Positions 1 to 6,726 of a DNA stretch of 6,726 nt are shown one piece after another. Made by a program: the position numbers and the translations under genes. How positions within the stretch are numbered: the stretch's first letter is position 1; every line of letters begins with the position of its first letter. The notes under the pieces were generated by a model. The model made no database searches. It worked only from the letters and a program-made list of their open reading frames with translations, and was not told the DNA's origin. The stretch comes from Staphylococcaceae bacterium UBA6286 (lineage in GTDB: Bacteria; Bacillota; Bacilli; Staphylococcales; Staphylococcaceae), in assembly GCA_002438305.1 (NCBI GenBank), contig DJUI01000086.1:34776-41501 (forward strand), in the 5' to 3' direction.

Positions 1-1116
1 CTGCTTTGGCCGACCTTTATGAGACTTGGTGGACAAGTAATTGCGCTGCCACTCTTTATGGAAACATTTGCATTTTTCTTTGAAGCCATTTTCCTAAGTA
101 TTTACTTATATACATGGGATCGATTTAAAAATAGATGGCTCCACTGGCTGCTAAATATTCCGATTATCATCGGATCGACTATGAGCGCATTGTTTATTAC
201 AAGTGTCAATTCATTTATGAATACACCACAAGGTTTTGAAATCGTCAATGGTAAAATGACAGGTGTCGATCCTATTGCTGCGATGTTGAACCCATCATTC
301 TTTGTGCGGGCGTTTCACGTAGTAGCAACAGGTGGAATGACTATAGCTTTTATTCTGGCAAGTATTGCTGCTGTCAAAATACTTCGCAATAAGTTTCCTG
401 GAGATAGAAATTATCATCTTAAAGGCTTGAAGATAACGATGCTGACCGGTCTGTTATTTAGTATTTTAACGATTGCTGCTGGAGACTTATCTGCCAAATT
501 CCTTCACAACGAACAACCGGAGAAATTGGCAGCAATGGAATGGCACTTTGAGACGGAAAGTCAAGCGGATCTTGTTCTGTTCGGTATACTGGATCCCGAA
601 ACACAGGAAGTTAAAGGCGCAGTTAAAATTCCTGGAGTCTTAAGCTTCCTTGCAGATAACAGTTTTGATACTGAAGTCAAAGGATTAAATGAAATTCCTG
701 AAGATGAACGCCCACCGCTCATCATTCATTATTTCTTTGATTTAATGGTGTTCTTCGGAATGTTTGCCTTTTCAATTTCCATTCTCTACTTTATACTGAA
801 GAAATTTAAGCCGGGTATTGCGGAACATCCATTTATTCTTTATATGATTGCACTGACAGGTCCAATGTGTATGCTGTCCATTGAATTCGGCTGGTTCCTC
901 GCTGAAATGGGAAGACAACCATGGCTGTTACGAGGATACTTGAAAGTAGCTGAAGGTGCCACTCATGCTGATGGCTTATCACTTGCACTCATAGCATTTG
1001 CTTTACTCTATGCTGTATTAGGGTACTCGTGCGCTTATGTGCTTATTAGAATGTTCAGAGATAAACCTGCTGAACTGGATGTTAAACAAAACGAAGCACT
1101 TGTAGGAGGGAAATGA
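1..1116 (+). CDS. cydA: Cytochrome bd-type quinol oxidase subunit I, 5'-partial
   Basis: Catalytic subunit of the membrane terminal oxidase that oxidises quinol and reduces O2 to water. The frame is open from base 1, so the N-terminus (roughly 80 residues, with TM1-TM2 and the first haem-ligand His) lies outside; the ATG at 19 is internal. Numbering from that Met, seven membrane helices are visible near 5-32, 43-65, 95-118, 138-156, 236-259, 270-292 and 319-344. Expected key residues are present: the TM3 glutamate pair E15/E22, H100 (E. coli His186, haem b558), M243 (Met393), E289 (Glu445, haem b595) and the GRQPW motif at 298-302. The quinol loop between TM6 and TM7 is of the short type. D241 replaces the arginine two residues before M243 (E. 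coli Arg391). The alignment was made from memory. The stop TGA lies just before cydB. Family assignment is certain; fine subtype is not. Confidence 0.95.
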   Translation: MLWPTFMRLGGQVIALPLFMETFAFFFEAIFLSIYLYTWDRFKNRWLHWLLNIPIIIGSTMSALFITSVNSFMNTPQGFEIVNGKMTGVDPIAAMLNPSFFVRAFHVVATGGMTIAFILASIAAVKILRNKFPGDRNYHLKGLKITMLTGLLFSILTIAAGDLSAKFLHNEQPEKLAAMEWHFETESQADLVLFGILDPETQEVKGAVKIPGVLSFLADNSFDTEVKGLNEIPEDERPPLIIHYFFDLMVFFGMFAFSISILYFILKKFKPGIAEHPFILYMIALTGPMCMLSIEFGWFLAEMGRQPWLLRGYLKVAEGATHADGLSLALIAFALLYAVLGYSCAYVLIRMFRDKPAELDVKQNEALVGGK

Positions 1117-1118
1117 TA

Positions 1119-2138
1119 ATGGATTATCAACATATTGGTATTGCTGTATTATGGACCTTCCTATACGGATACATCATTGTCGGAGCGATAGACTTCGGGG
1201 CAGGTTTTTTCATGCTCTATGCTAAATTTACTAAGAAAGACCACTTGATCAGCAGCCTTGTTTCAAGATATTTGAATCCGGTATGGGAAGTTACGAATGT
1301 TTTCCTCGTGTTCTTCTTTGTTGGAATAGTAGGATTTTTTCCTGATACAGCGTATTACTTTGGATCAACATTACTGATACCAGGAACAATCGCATTGCTG
1401 CTGTTATCTATTCGTGGGGCATTTTATGCGTTTGAAACTTACGGTAAGGATTCTAAGTTTGCATGGATATTTTTATACGGGATGACAGGTCTGTTGATAC
1501 CAGCTGCATTTTCAACAGTTCTATCTATCTCTGAAGGTGGATTTATTGAGAAGACGTCGGAAGGAGTAGCTCTGGACTGGCTGGAGCTGTTAATGAGTCC
1601 TTATGCATGGGCAGTCGTGTTTTTAGCAGTGATTTCTGTCCTATATATTTCATCCGGATTTCTTACTTATTATGCGGATAAAGCAGGAGATAAGGCAGCG
1701 TATCAGTTAATGCGTCAATGGTTCCTGATTTGGGCCGGTCCAATGCTGATTATCTGCCAGTTTGTCTTCTTGAGCTTAAGACAACATAATGAACAGCACT
1801 TTAATGAGGCTGTGACACATTACTGGTGGATGTTCGGACTAAGTATTGTATTTTTCATTATTGCTGTCGTGCTGATCTGGATGAAAAAGAATCATGGCTT
1901 AGCATTTATCATGATCATGGTGCAATTTGCTCTGGCATTCTATGGATATGGATTAAGTAAACTGCCGTATATTTTGTATCCTTATGTCAATATTGATACA
2001 GCAGTCGTCAATGATAACATGGCATTCGCCTTAGTCGTAGTGTTTATTTTAGGTTTACTTTTACTTGTTCCTTCTTTACTATTGTTATTGAGATTATTTA
2101 TCTTTGATGCAGATTATGTTAAAGGTAATAAGAAGTAG
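1119..2138 (+). CDS. cydB: Cytochrome bd-type quinol oxidase subunit II
   Basis: Second subunit of the bd-type oxidase, a membrane protein that pairs with CydA and stabilises the haem-bearing complex. From the chosen start it has 339 residues, the usual size for the short Gram-positive CydB, with about nine hydrophobic helices. The N-terminus carries the family AIDFGAG stretch (D25) and a PVWE motif (W56-E57), corresponding to PVWD with Trp57/Asp58 in E. coli. Two in-frame ATGs are possible. The one at 1113 overlaps the cydA stop as ATGA but lies only 2 nt from the Shine-Dalgarno GGAGGG (1105-1110). The ATG at 1119 is 8 nt away and gives a typical MDYQ start, so I prefer it; the earlier start would add two residues. 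Translational coupling to cydA is likely. Confidence 0.95.
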   Translation: MDYQHIGIAVLWTFLYGYIIVGAIDFGAGFFMLYAKFTKKDHLISSLVSRYLNPVWEVTNVFLVFFFVGIVGFFPDTAYYFGSTLLIPGTIALLLLSIRGAFYAFETYGKDSKFAWIFLYGMTGLLIPAAFSTVLSISEGGFIEKTSEGVALDWLELLMSPYAWAVVFLAVISVLYISSGFLTYYADKAGDKAAYQLMRQWFLIWAGPMLIICQFVFLSLRQHNEQHFNEAVTHYWWMFGLSIVFFIIAVVLIWMKKNHGLAFIMIMVQFALAFYGYGLSKLPYILYPYVNIDTAVVNDNMAFALVVVFILGLLLLVPSLLLLLRLFIFDADYVKGNKK

Positions 2139-2149
2139 CGGAGGGACAT

Positions 2150-2812
2150 ATGGATAAAGAATTTGTAGTAATTGGACTTGGTCGATTTGGCGGCAGCATT
2201 GTCCGTGAATTAAATGCACTCGGCGTAGATGTAATGGCCATTGATAATGATGAAGCCCGGGTCAATGAATATGCTGATATTGCAACACATGCTGTGATAG
2301 CAGATACAACAGATGAAGCAGTGCTGAAAAGTCTAGGAATACGGAATTTCGATCATGTCATTGTAGCAATCGGTGATAATATCCAGGCAAGTATATTGAC
2401 CACTTTAATCCTTAAAGATCTAGGGGTTAAGAAAGTAACTACTAAAGCTCAAAATGATTATCACGCCAAAGTTCTGAATAAAATTGGTGCTGATACAGTC
2501 GTACATCCGGAGCGTGATATGGGACGTCGTATCGCCCATAATTTGGCAAGTGCATCAGTCCTTGATTATCTTGAACTTGCTGATCAGTATTCTATTGTCG
2601 AAATACGTGCCGGAGAGATGCTCCAAGGTAATACTATTCTTGATCTTGATGTCCGTGCAAATTATGGATTGAATATTATCGCATTAAAAAGAGGAAAAGA
2701 AATACTGGTTTCTCCTGATCCTTACGAAGTCATTGAACGAGGCGATATTTTAATCGTCATCGGACATGATAATGATTTGAACCGCTTCGAGAAAAAAATA
2801 GCAAACGATTAA
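2150..2812 (+). CDS. ktrA: Ktr potassium uptake regulatory subunit (RCK/TrkA family)
   Basis: Cytosolic gating ring protein that binds a nucleotide and controls a KtrB/KtrD-type K+ channel-transporter; no membrane subunit is encoded here. The 220 residues match KtrA/KtrC length. An RCK_N Rossmann domain covers about 1-135, with GLGRFG at 9-14 and the acidic end of strand 2 at D32. An RCK_C domain covers about 147-220. In S. aureus the RCK_C domain of KtrA binds c-di-AMP, which lowers K+ uptake; I infer the same here without having checked the binding residues. By synteny with rnjA it corresponds to B. subtilis ktrC (ykqB), while staphylococcal literature calls it KtrA. It starts 11 nt after cydB with GGAGGG at 2140-2145, so it is probably transcribed from the cyd operon, with its own promoter inside cydB not excluded. 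Confidence 0.93.
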   Translation: MDKEFVVIGLGRFGGSIVRELNALGVDVMAIDNDEARVNEYADIATHAVIADTTDEAVLKSLGIRNFDHVIVAIGDNIQASILTTLILKDLGVKKVTTKAQNDYHAKVLNKIGADTVVHPERDMGRRIAHNLASASVLDYLELADQYSIVEIRAGEMLQGNTILDLDVRANYGLNIIALKRGKEILVSPDPYEVIERGDILIVIGHDNDLNRFEKKIAND

Positions 2813-2842
2813 AAAGCATCCCTGCGCAGCAGGGATGCTTTT
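2812..2842. terminator. Bidirectional Rho-independent terminator between ktrA and rnjA
   Basis: The arms AAAAGCATCCCTGC (2812-2825) and GCAGGGATGCTTTT (2829-2842) form a perfect 14-bp stem with a 3-nt loop, GCA. An A-run on the left and a T-run on the right let it work in both directions. The left arm begins at the last base of the ktrA stop and the right arm runs into the rnjA stop (2841-2843), so one hairpin ends both convergent transcripts. Confidence 0.93.
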
Positions 2843-4517
2843 ATTGTTTGACGTCCATGATCATTGGAAGAATCATCGGATTACGTTCCGTTTTTTCGTA
2901 TAAATAAGGTGAGAGTTCCTCGGATATAGCAGTTTTAATATGGTGCCATTCCACATGGTCAGAGCTATTCAATTTTTCAATGACAACACGTTTTAAGCGG
3001 CGCTGTGCATCGTAAATGAGGTGACCTGACTCACGCATATAGACAAATCCTCTTGAGATGATATCCGGGCCAGCCAGCAGCTGCTTTGTTTTCAAGTCAA
3101 TGCTGACAACGACGATGACAAGACCATCTTCAGATAAGATTTTACGGTCTTTAATAACGACATTACCGATATCACCAATGCCACTTCCATCTACTAGAAT
3201 ATCGCCGGACTGAACTTTGCCTGCACTTCTCGCAGAATCTCTAGTCAATGCTAAAACTTCACCGTTTTCATGGATAAAGACATTGTCAGGATCGACACCA
3301 CAGTCGATCCCTAACTGACCATGCAGTTTCTGCATGCGATATTCACCGTGAATCGGCATGAAAAATTTTGGTTTAATGAGACGCAGCATTAACTTCTGCT
3401 CTTCTTGTGAACCATGCCCAGATGTATGGATGTTGGACAGCTTGCCATGAATAACATCCGCACCAGCTTTATACAATGCATTGATTGTGCGGTTGACGCT
3501 GCGTATGTTACCTGGGATTGGTGAAGATGAAAAGATGACTGTATCTTCTGGAATGATGCTGATTTGACGATGAGTCCCGTTAGCGATACGCGAAAGTGCA
3601 GCCATCGGTTCTCCTTGTGAACCGGTACATAGAATCAACAGTTTATGTTTAGGAATACTGTTGATCTTGTTAGCTTCCACAAAGGTTTCAGGGGGTACTT
3701 TGATATAGCCGAGTTCAGTGCCAATCTTAATGTTGTTTTCCATTGAACGACCGAAGATAACGATTTTACGGTCGAATTTAACAGCAGCTTCTATGGCCTG
3801 CTGAACGCGATAGATGTTTGAAGCGAAAGTAGCAAAAATAATTCTGCCCGTACACTTTCTGAAAATCTGTTCGACATTCTGTCCGACCTCTCGTTCACTA
3901 ATAGTGAAGTTCGGTACTTCAGCGTTCGTTGAGTCTGATAATAAGCACAGTACACCTTCATCACCGAGCGAAGCCATCCGGGCAATGTTCGCCGGTTCGC
4001 CTACTGGTGTGAAGTCAAACTTGAAATCACCCGTATGAACAATTTTTCCTTCCGGCGTTTCCACAACCACACCGTATGCCTCTGGAATAGAATGTGTTGT
4101 TAAATAAAAGGATACTTTTAGATGATTAAATTCAAAGACGCTGTCTTCGTTGATTGGATTAAGTGATGCTGTTCTTAATAAGTGATGTTCTTCCAGCTTA
4201 TTTCTAATCAGACCTAGAGCAAGTGGACCACCGTAAATAGGGACGTTCAGCTGTTTCAATAAAAACGGGACGCCGCCGATATGGTCTTCGTGTCCATGGG
4301 TAATAAAAAGTCCTTTGATTTTATCTTGGTTTTCAACTAAATATGAATAGTCAGGTATCACATAGTCAATGCCTAGAAGTTCATCTTCAGGGAATTTGAT
4401 TCCTGCATCAATGACGACAATCTCATCCTGATATTCAATAGCATAAGTGTTTTTACCGATTTCGCCCATTCCACCTAAAGCAAAAACACCTACTTCATTT
4501 TTTTGAAGAAGATTCAT
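2841..4517 (-). CDS. rnjA: Ribonuclease J1
   Basis: Metallo-beta-lactamase/beta-CASP ribonuclease with 5'-3' exonuclease and endonuclease activity, central to mRNA decay and rRNA maturation in Firmicutes; it acts in the cytoplasm. At 558 residues it has the usual RNase J1 length. The zinc motifs are complete: HGHEDH at 74-79 (H74, H76, D78, H79), H142, D164 in HTGDF, and H390 in PIHGEYR. These fall at the same numbers as in B. subtilis RNase J1. The beta-CASP domain lies at about 210-360, the HTSGH phosphate-binding motif is at 364-368, and a C-terminal domain of about 100 residues follows. The ATG (4517-4515) overlaps the rpoY stop as TAATG, with GGAG 8 nt upstream, which indicates translational coupling. 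It is intact, with no missing catalytic residue. Confidence 0.97.
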   Translation of the reverse strand: MNLLQKNEVGVFALGGMGEIGKNTYAIEYQDEIVVIDAGIKFPEDELLGIDYVIPDYSYLVENQDKIKGLFITHGHEDHIGGVPFLLKQLNVPIYGGPLALGLIRNKLEEHHLLRTASLNPINEDSVFEFNHLKVSFYLTTHSIPEAYGVVVETPEGKIVHTGDFKFDFTPVGEPANIARMASLGDEGVLCLLSDSTNAEVPNFTISEREVGQNVEQIFRKCTGRIIFATFASNIYRVQQAIEAAVKFDRKIVIFGRSMENNIKIGTELGYIKVPPETFVEANKINSIPKHKLLILCTGSQGEPMAALSRIANGTHRQISIIPEDTVIFSSSPIPGNIRSVNRTINALYKAGADVIHGKLSNIHTSGHGSQEEQKLMLRLIKPKFFMPIHGEYRMQKLHGQLGIDCGVDPDNVFIHENGEVLALTRDSARSAGKVQSGDILVDGSGIGDIGNVVIKDRKILSEDGLVIVVVSIDLKTKQLLAGPDIISRGFVYMRESGHLIYDAQRRLKRVVIEKLNSSDHVEWHHIKTAISEELSPYLYEKTERNPMILPMIMDVKQ

Positions 4518-4729
4518 TAAATAGTCTCCACTTGGTAGTTCGATGCTTTTTCTTCATATTCAAGATGAGCACCTTCCAGTTTTTGAACAAATTCGATATT
4601 GTAAGGGCGATCTGATAAATATTTTCTCACTTGTTCTTCTGTTTCTGCTTCTACATATTTCACTTGTGTATTTTCACGGATAATTACTTCACTTCTGTCT
4701 TCTTGGTAAAATACTTTAAAAATTGCCAT
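4517..4729 (-). CDS. rpoY: DNA-directed RNA polymerase epsilon subunit
   Basis: Small accessory subunit of Firmicutes RNA polymerase (formerly DUF1447, YkzG). It binds core polymerase and has been compared structurally with phage Gp2; its cellular role is still poorly defined. The 70-residue length, the MAIFKVFYQ start and the position directly before rnjA are diagnostic of the family. The body is rich in charged residues and has no membrane segment. The ATG at 4729 is preceded by AGGAGG (complement of 4737-4742) at 7-nt spacing. It is the first gene of the rpoY-rnjA transcript. Confidence 0.95.
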   Translation of the reverse strand: MAIFKVFYQEDRSEVIIRENTQVKYVEAETEEQVRKYLSDRPYNIEFVQKLEGAHLEYEEKASNYQVETI

Positions 4730-4767
4730 GGTATAGCCTCCTAATAAATTTAAACTACATAAAGAAT

Positions 4768-4786
4768 GCCCTAGGTAGTCTAGGGC
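4768..4786 (-). other. Stem-loop in the probable rpoY-rnjA leader
   Basis: GCCCTAG (4768-4774) and CTAGGGC (4780-4786) are perfect 7-bp inverted repeats around a 5-nt loop. On the rpoY strand the hairpin would end about 25 nt before the ribosome binding site. No strong T-run follows on either strand, so a simple terminator is unlikely. It could be a leader structure, for instance one affecting RNA stability, or a protein-binding palindrome. The structure is read directly; any role is inference and depends on the rpoY promoter lying further upstream. Confidence 0.5.
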
Positions 4787-4804
4787 TAATTCAAACCGTA
4801 CAAG

Positions 4805-4821
4805 ACATTTATAATAAATGT
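4805..4821. promoter_or_regulatory. 17-bp palindrome overlapping a TATAAT box in the divergent region
   Basis: ACATTTAT and ATAAATGT are perfect 8-bp arms about one central base. The element includes a consensus -10 hexamer TATAAT on the + strand (4810-4815) and TATAAA/TATTAT on the - strand, but I find no good -35 at 16-18 bp on either. It could be an operator over divergent promoters of rpoY-rnjA and the HAD gene, or merely an AT-rich promoter core. It does not match the PerR, Fur, Rex or CcpA consensus as I know them. Confidence 0.4.
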
Positions 4822-4930
4822 ATGAGTACTGTTATTTTACATGATGTTGAGAGTGAGTGTAAAGCCTTTAACTTAAAAACTAGAGTTTAGTTACAATCTT
4901 TTGTATGATTAAAAAAATGGAGGCGGTAGT

Positions 4931-5704
4931 GTGACACGTAAATTAATCTTTTTTGATGTCGATGGAACAATCTATAATAGTCATCTTGAAATACCTGAAG
5001 CAACACATACAGCAATCAATAAGTTGAAAGATAATGGACATATACTGGCAATTGCAAGCGGAAGAGCACCGTTTACGCTTGAGAAAGTATGTGCAGATAC
5101 CGATATCCCGAATTATGTAGCATTTAATGGTCAATATGTCGTCTATAATGATGAAGTCATTTTTAAAAACCCGATGGATATTGAATCGCTCCGTCAGCTG
5201 GAACAGCAGGCAGTGGACCATCATCATCCAATGGTATTCTTCTCACATCATGAAATGGTGTCAAATGTTGATTATCATCAACACATTGAGGAAAGCTTAT
5301 CATCCATCAAATTAGCACACCCGCGCTATGCGGATAAATATTTCGATGATAATGCTATTTATCAAGCGCTGTTATTTCATGAGAGCAAGGAAGATCATCT
5401 CTATGACAATCAGTATGACAAACTGAAATTTTATCGCTGGCACGAAGTCAGTCGGGATGTCGTACCAAGCAACGGCTCAAAAGCTGAAGGAATTAAGCAG
5501 TTTGCTGACAAACTGGGTTTCAGCCGTGAAGACTGTATTGCAATCGGAGACGGAAACAATGACTTCGAAATGATACAGTGGGCCGGGACTGGCATTGCGA
5601 TGGGAAATGCAGTCGCAGAATTAAAAACAGTCGCAGATTATGTGACCGGCCATGTAGATGAGGACGGACTCTTTCAAGCATTCAAAAATTTAGAACTGAT
5701 ATAA
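4931..5704 (+). CDS. Cof-type HAD-IIB family phosphatase (YkrA-like)
   Basis: Predicted cytosolic haloacid-dehalogenase phosphatase of the Cof subfamily, members of which dephosphorylate sugar phosphates, flavin or other small phosphorylated metabolites; the substrate here cannot be told. The 257 residues fit the family. Motif I is DVDGT (D9 nucleophile, D11 acid/base), motif II SGR (S43), motif III K184, and motif IV GDGNND (206-211). The C2B cap lies between motifs II and III. Translation starts at GTG 4931, supported by GGAGG at 4919-4923 with 7-nt spacing; no suitable ATG lies nearby. The position beside rnjA-rpoY and def matches B. subtilis ykrA. It probably heads a two-gene transcript with the small gene 11 nt downstream. 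Confidence 0.9.
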   Translation: MTRKLIFFDVDGTIYNSHLEIPEATHTAINKLKDNGHILAIASGRAPFTLEKVCADTDIPNYVAFNGQYVVYNDEVIFKNPMDIESLRQLEQQAVDHHHPMVFFSHHEMVSNVDYHQHIEESLSSIKLAHPRYADKYFDDNAIYQALLFHESKEDHLYDNQYDKLKFYRWHEVSRDVVPSNGSKAEGIKQFADKLGFSREDCIAIGDGNNDFEMIQWAGTGIAMGNAVAELKTVADYVTGHVDEDGLFQAFKNLELI

Positions 5705-5715
5705 GGGTGGTCAAT

Positions 5716-5985
5716 ATGGCAAACTTAGAAAAGATCAAGCAGGACATTCAAAACGAGTTTCATCATCCTACGAAATCATTAAGCCATTTAGAATTTAATA
5801 GAAGAGGTCAAGAAGTGGTTATGACCTATGTGTATTTTTCGGAGACACATGAGCATAAAGAACCGCACCTCGCTCCGCATGATAAAGATCCGGAATGGCT
5901 GACGATTGAAGAAATGAACACCTTGAAAAAATATTTGGATGACCACCACTGGTCGTTTCACGAACGAACAGATATCTTTATATAA
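5716..5985 (+). CDS. Small histidine-rich protein of unknown function
   Basis: I do not recognise this 89-residue protein. It is hydrophilic, without a signal peptide or membrane segment. It opens with a short charged helix (LEKIKQDIQNEF), followed by a probable beta stretch (QEVVMTYVYF, about 32-41) and an acidic helix near 61-76. Ten of 89 residues are His, at 16, 17, 24, 45, 47, 51, 55, 77, 78 and 82. I chose the ATG at 5716, 5 nt after the AGGGTGG Shine-Dalgarno (5704-5710); the in-frame GTG at 5707 sits inside that site and is unlikely. It follows the HAD gene by 11 nt and ends at a terminator, so it is a real gene cotranscribed with the phosphatase. Codon use looks like that of its neighbours. 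Confidence 0.8.
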   Translation: MANLEKIKQDIQNEFHHPTKSLSHLEFNRRGQEVVMTYVYFSETHEHKEPHLAPHDKDPEWLTIEEMNTLKKYLDDHHWSFHERTDIFI

Positions 5986-5986
5986 T

Positions 5987-6020
5987 AAATCAGTCCCTCT
6001 GCTAAAGAGGGACTGATTTT
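5987..6020. terminator. Bidirectional Rho-independent terminator between the small gene and def
   Basis: AAATCAGTCCCTCT (5987-6000) pairs perfectly with AGAGGGACTGATTT (6006-6019) as a 14-bp stem with a 5-nt loop. A four-T run ends the + strand side; the - strand side has TTTATTATA. The right arm touches the def stop codon (6019-6021), so this hairpin ends both convergent transcripts, like the one after ktrA. Confidence 0.92.
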
Positions 6021-6573
6021 ATTCAACAGGCATTGAATGAGGTTCGGGCGAGAATGGGTCGTCATGATTAATGTGATCATAAAACATGACCCCGTTCAGA
6101 TGATCGATCTCATGTTGTGCGACGATGGCTGCAAAACTGTTTAACCGCAGTTTCACTTCCTTGCCTTCAGGAGTAAATCCTTTGACAGTGATTCTAGCGT
6201 AACGGTGGACGAGGCCTGGTATATTCTCATCAACACTCAGGCACCCTTCGCCTTGAGGTAAATGACTTTTCTCGACACTGTGACTGACAATTTTAGGGTT
6301 AATTAATTGATGGGTAATATAATCTTGTTTTTTGTCATCAAAGAAATGAATGACCAGCATTCTTTTGTTAATGTTCAATTGTGGTGCGGCAAGACCGACA
6401 CCACTTCGCAGCTTGTACTTTGCTGCAATCTCGTCATCTTGGCTGTTTTTGATGAATTCGAGCATAGCGTCAATCGTCTCTCGATCTTCACTGCTGAGAG
6501 GAAGGCTGACCTCCTGTGCTTTTTGACGCAGTCCAGGATGACCGTCCTTTATTATATCTTTCATTGTCAACAT
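6019..6573 (-). CDS. def: Peptide deformylase
   Basis: Metalloenzyme (Fe2+ in vivo) that removes the formyl group from the N-terminal methionine of new proteins at the ribosome. The three motifs are intact: GVGLAAPQ at 58-65 (Q65), EGCLS at 109-113 (metal ligand C111) and HEIDH at 154-158 (ligands H154 and H158, catalytic E155). The same residue numbers occur in the S. aureus enzyme. The 184-residue length, with an insertion between motifs 1 and 2, fits the Gram-positive type 2 class. The frame extends 12 codons further upstream to 6609, but the start at 6573 is preceded by AAGGAG (complement of 6581-6586) at 7-nt spacing and gives the characteristic MLTMKDII N-terminus. It lies opposite to its neighbours, as a single-gene transcript. 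It is orthologous by position to B. subtilis ykrB (defB). Confidence 0.96.
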   Translation of the reverse strand: MLTMKDIIKDGHPGLRQKAQEVSLPLSSEDRETIDAMLEFIKNSQDDEIAAKYKLRSGVGLAAPQLNINKRMLVIHFFDDKKQDYITHQLINPKIVSHSVEKSHLPQGEGCLSVDENIPGLVHRYARITVKGFTPEGKEVKLRLNSFAAIVAQHEIDHLNGVMFYDHINHDDPFSPEPHSMPVE

Positions 6574-6629
6574 ATTATCACTCCTTGGTATTAATATAAC
6601 AGAGAGCATATGCTGCTTCCACCAAATGA

Positions 6630-6658
6630 TTGAATCAATCGATAAAAACCGCTACTAT
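6630..6658 (+). promoter_or_regulatory. Candidate sigma-A promoter for the rightward gene at the window end
   Basis: TTGAAT (6630-6635) and TACTAT (6653-6658) are separated by 17 bp, each matching four of six consensus bases. The overlapping TATGAT (6656-6661) would need a 20-bp spacer. Transcription would start near 6665, about 20 nt before the ATG. If the usual order continues, this promoter may serve ykyA and possibly pdh genes. Confidence 0.4.
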
Positions 6659-6686
6659 GATAAAGAAATCATAAGGAGGTAACACG

Positions 6687-6726
6687 ATGCCAAAGTATAA
6701 AATTGCTGCCATGTGCTTGTCTGTAT
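6687..6726 (+). CDS. Start of a rightward gene, 3'-partial; probably a YkyA-like lipoprotein
   Basis: Thirteen codons are present (MPKYKIAAMCLSV), then the window ends. The ATG follows a perfect AAGGAGGT (6673-6680) at 6-nt spacing, which makes it a real start. Lysines followed by a small/hydrophobic stretch fit the beginning of a signal peptide. In B. subtilis and staphylococci the gene between def and pdhA encodes the YkyA lipoprotein, so I infer that family from position; the visible residues alone do not prove it, and the lipobox would lie outside the window. Confidence 0.6.
   Translation, partial: MPKYKIAAMCLSV

Noticed and set aside
3814..4038. A 74-codon + strand reading frame inside rnjA
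   Set aside because: It lies wholly opposite the conserved metallo-beta-lactamase/beta-CASP coding region and has no recognisable content; a shadow of rnjA.
4904..4909. TATGAT as a -10 box for the HAD gene
   Set aside because: It would start transcription at about 4916, practically at the ribosome binding site, and there is no acceptable -35 at 16-18 bp.
4943..5227. A 94-codon - strand reading frame inside the HAD gene
   Set aside because: Cys/Ile-rich translation with no family features, antisense to conserved HAD motifs I and II.
6307..6594. A 95-codon + strand reading frame opposite def
   Set aside because: Antisense to the def region that encodes motif 1, EGCLS is nearby, and its translation resembles nothing; a shadow frame.
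6574..6609. N-terminal 12-codon extension of def
   Set aside because: The downstream ATG has an AAGGAG site at ideal spacing and gives the family N-terminus; the extension overlaps that ribosome binding site.
6605..6614. AGCATATGCT palindrome between def and the last gene
   Set aside because: Only 10 bp, without flanking symmetry or known match; expected by chance in AT-rich sequence.
1..6726. A new defence, mobile or biosynthetic system
   Set aside because: All but one gene are recognisable housekeeping genes in a conserved Firmicutes order, with no repeats, integrase, transposase or atypical composition noticed.

Overview
The window is an ordinary low-GC Gram-positive chromosomal segment, most probably from Staphylococcaceae (a Staphylococcus, Macrococcus or Mammaliicoccus relative). 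RNase J1 and peptide deformylase follow the staphylococcal proteins closely as I remember them. The gene order cydAB - ktr regulator / rnjA - rpoY / Cof-type HAD phosphatase / def / ykyA-like start is the conserved Firmicutes block that leads into pdhABCD (ykqB-ykqC-ykzG-ykrA-ykrB-ykyA in Bacillus subtilis). I cannot fix the genus from sequence alone.

Layout. Positions 1-2812 (+) hold the 3' part of cydA, then cydB and a KtrA/KtrC-type RCK regulator, tightly spaced and probably one transcript. A bidirectional hairpin terminator at 2812-2842 separates them from the convergent pair rpoY-rnjA (-, 4729 to 2841), whose stop and start codons overlap as TAATG. A 201-bp divergent intergenic region (4730-4930) contains a 17-bp palindrome and a short stem-loop. 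It is followed by a Cof-type HAD phosphatase gene with a GTG start and a small unrecognised gene (4931-5985, +). A second bidirectional terminator (5987-6020) faces the convergent def gene (-, 6573 to 6019). After a 113-bp divergent region, the first 13 codons of a rightward gene, probably the YkyA-like lipoprotein, reach the window edge.

Roles. CydAB is the membrane bd-type quinol oxidase. The RCK protein gates Ktr potassium uptake, whose membrane subunit is not here. RpoY (polymerase epsilon) and RNase J1 link transcription with RNA decay. Def removes the N-formyl group from new proteins.

I see no mobile element, CRISPR array, RNA gene or phage signature, and no convincing undescribed system. 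The points most worth a second look are the regulatory structures between rpoY and the HAD gene, an aspartate in CydA where the E. coli enzyme has Arg391, the potassium regulator attached to cydAB, and the histidine-rich small protein.
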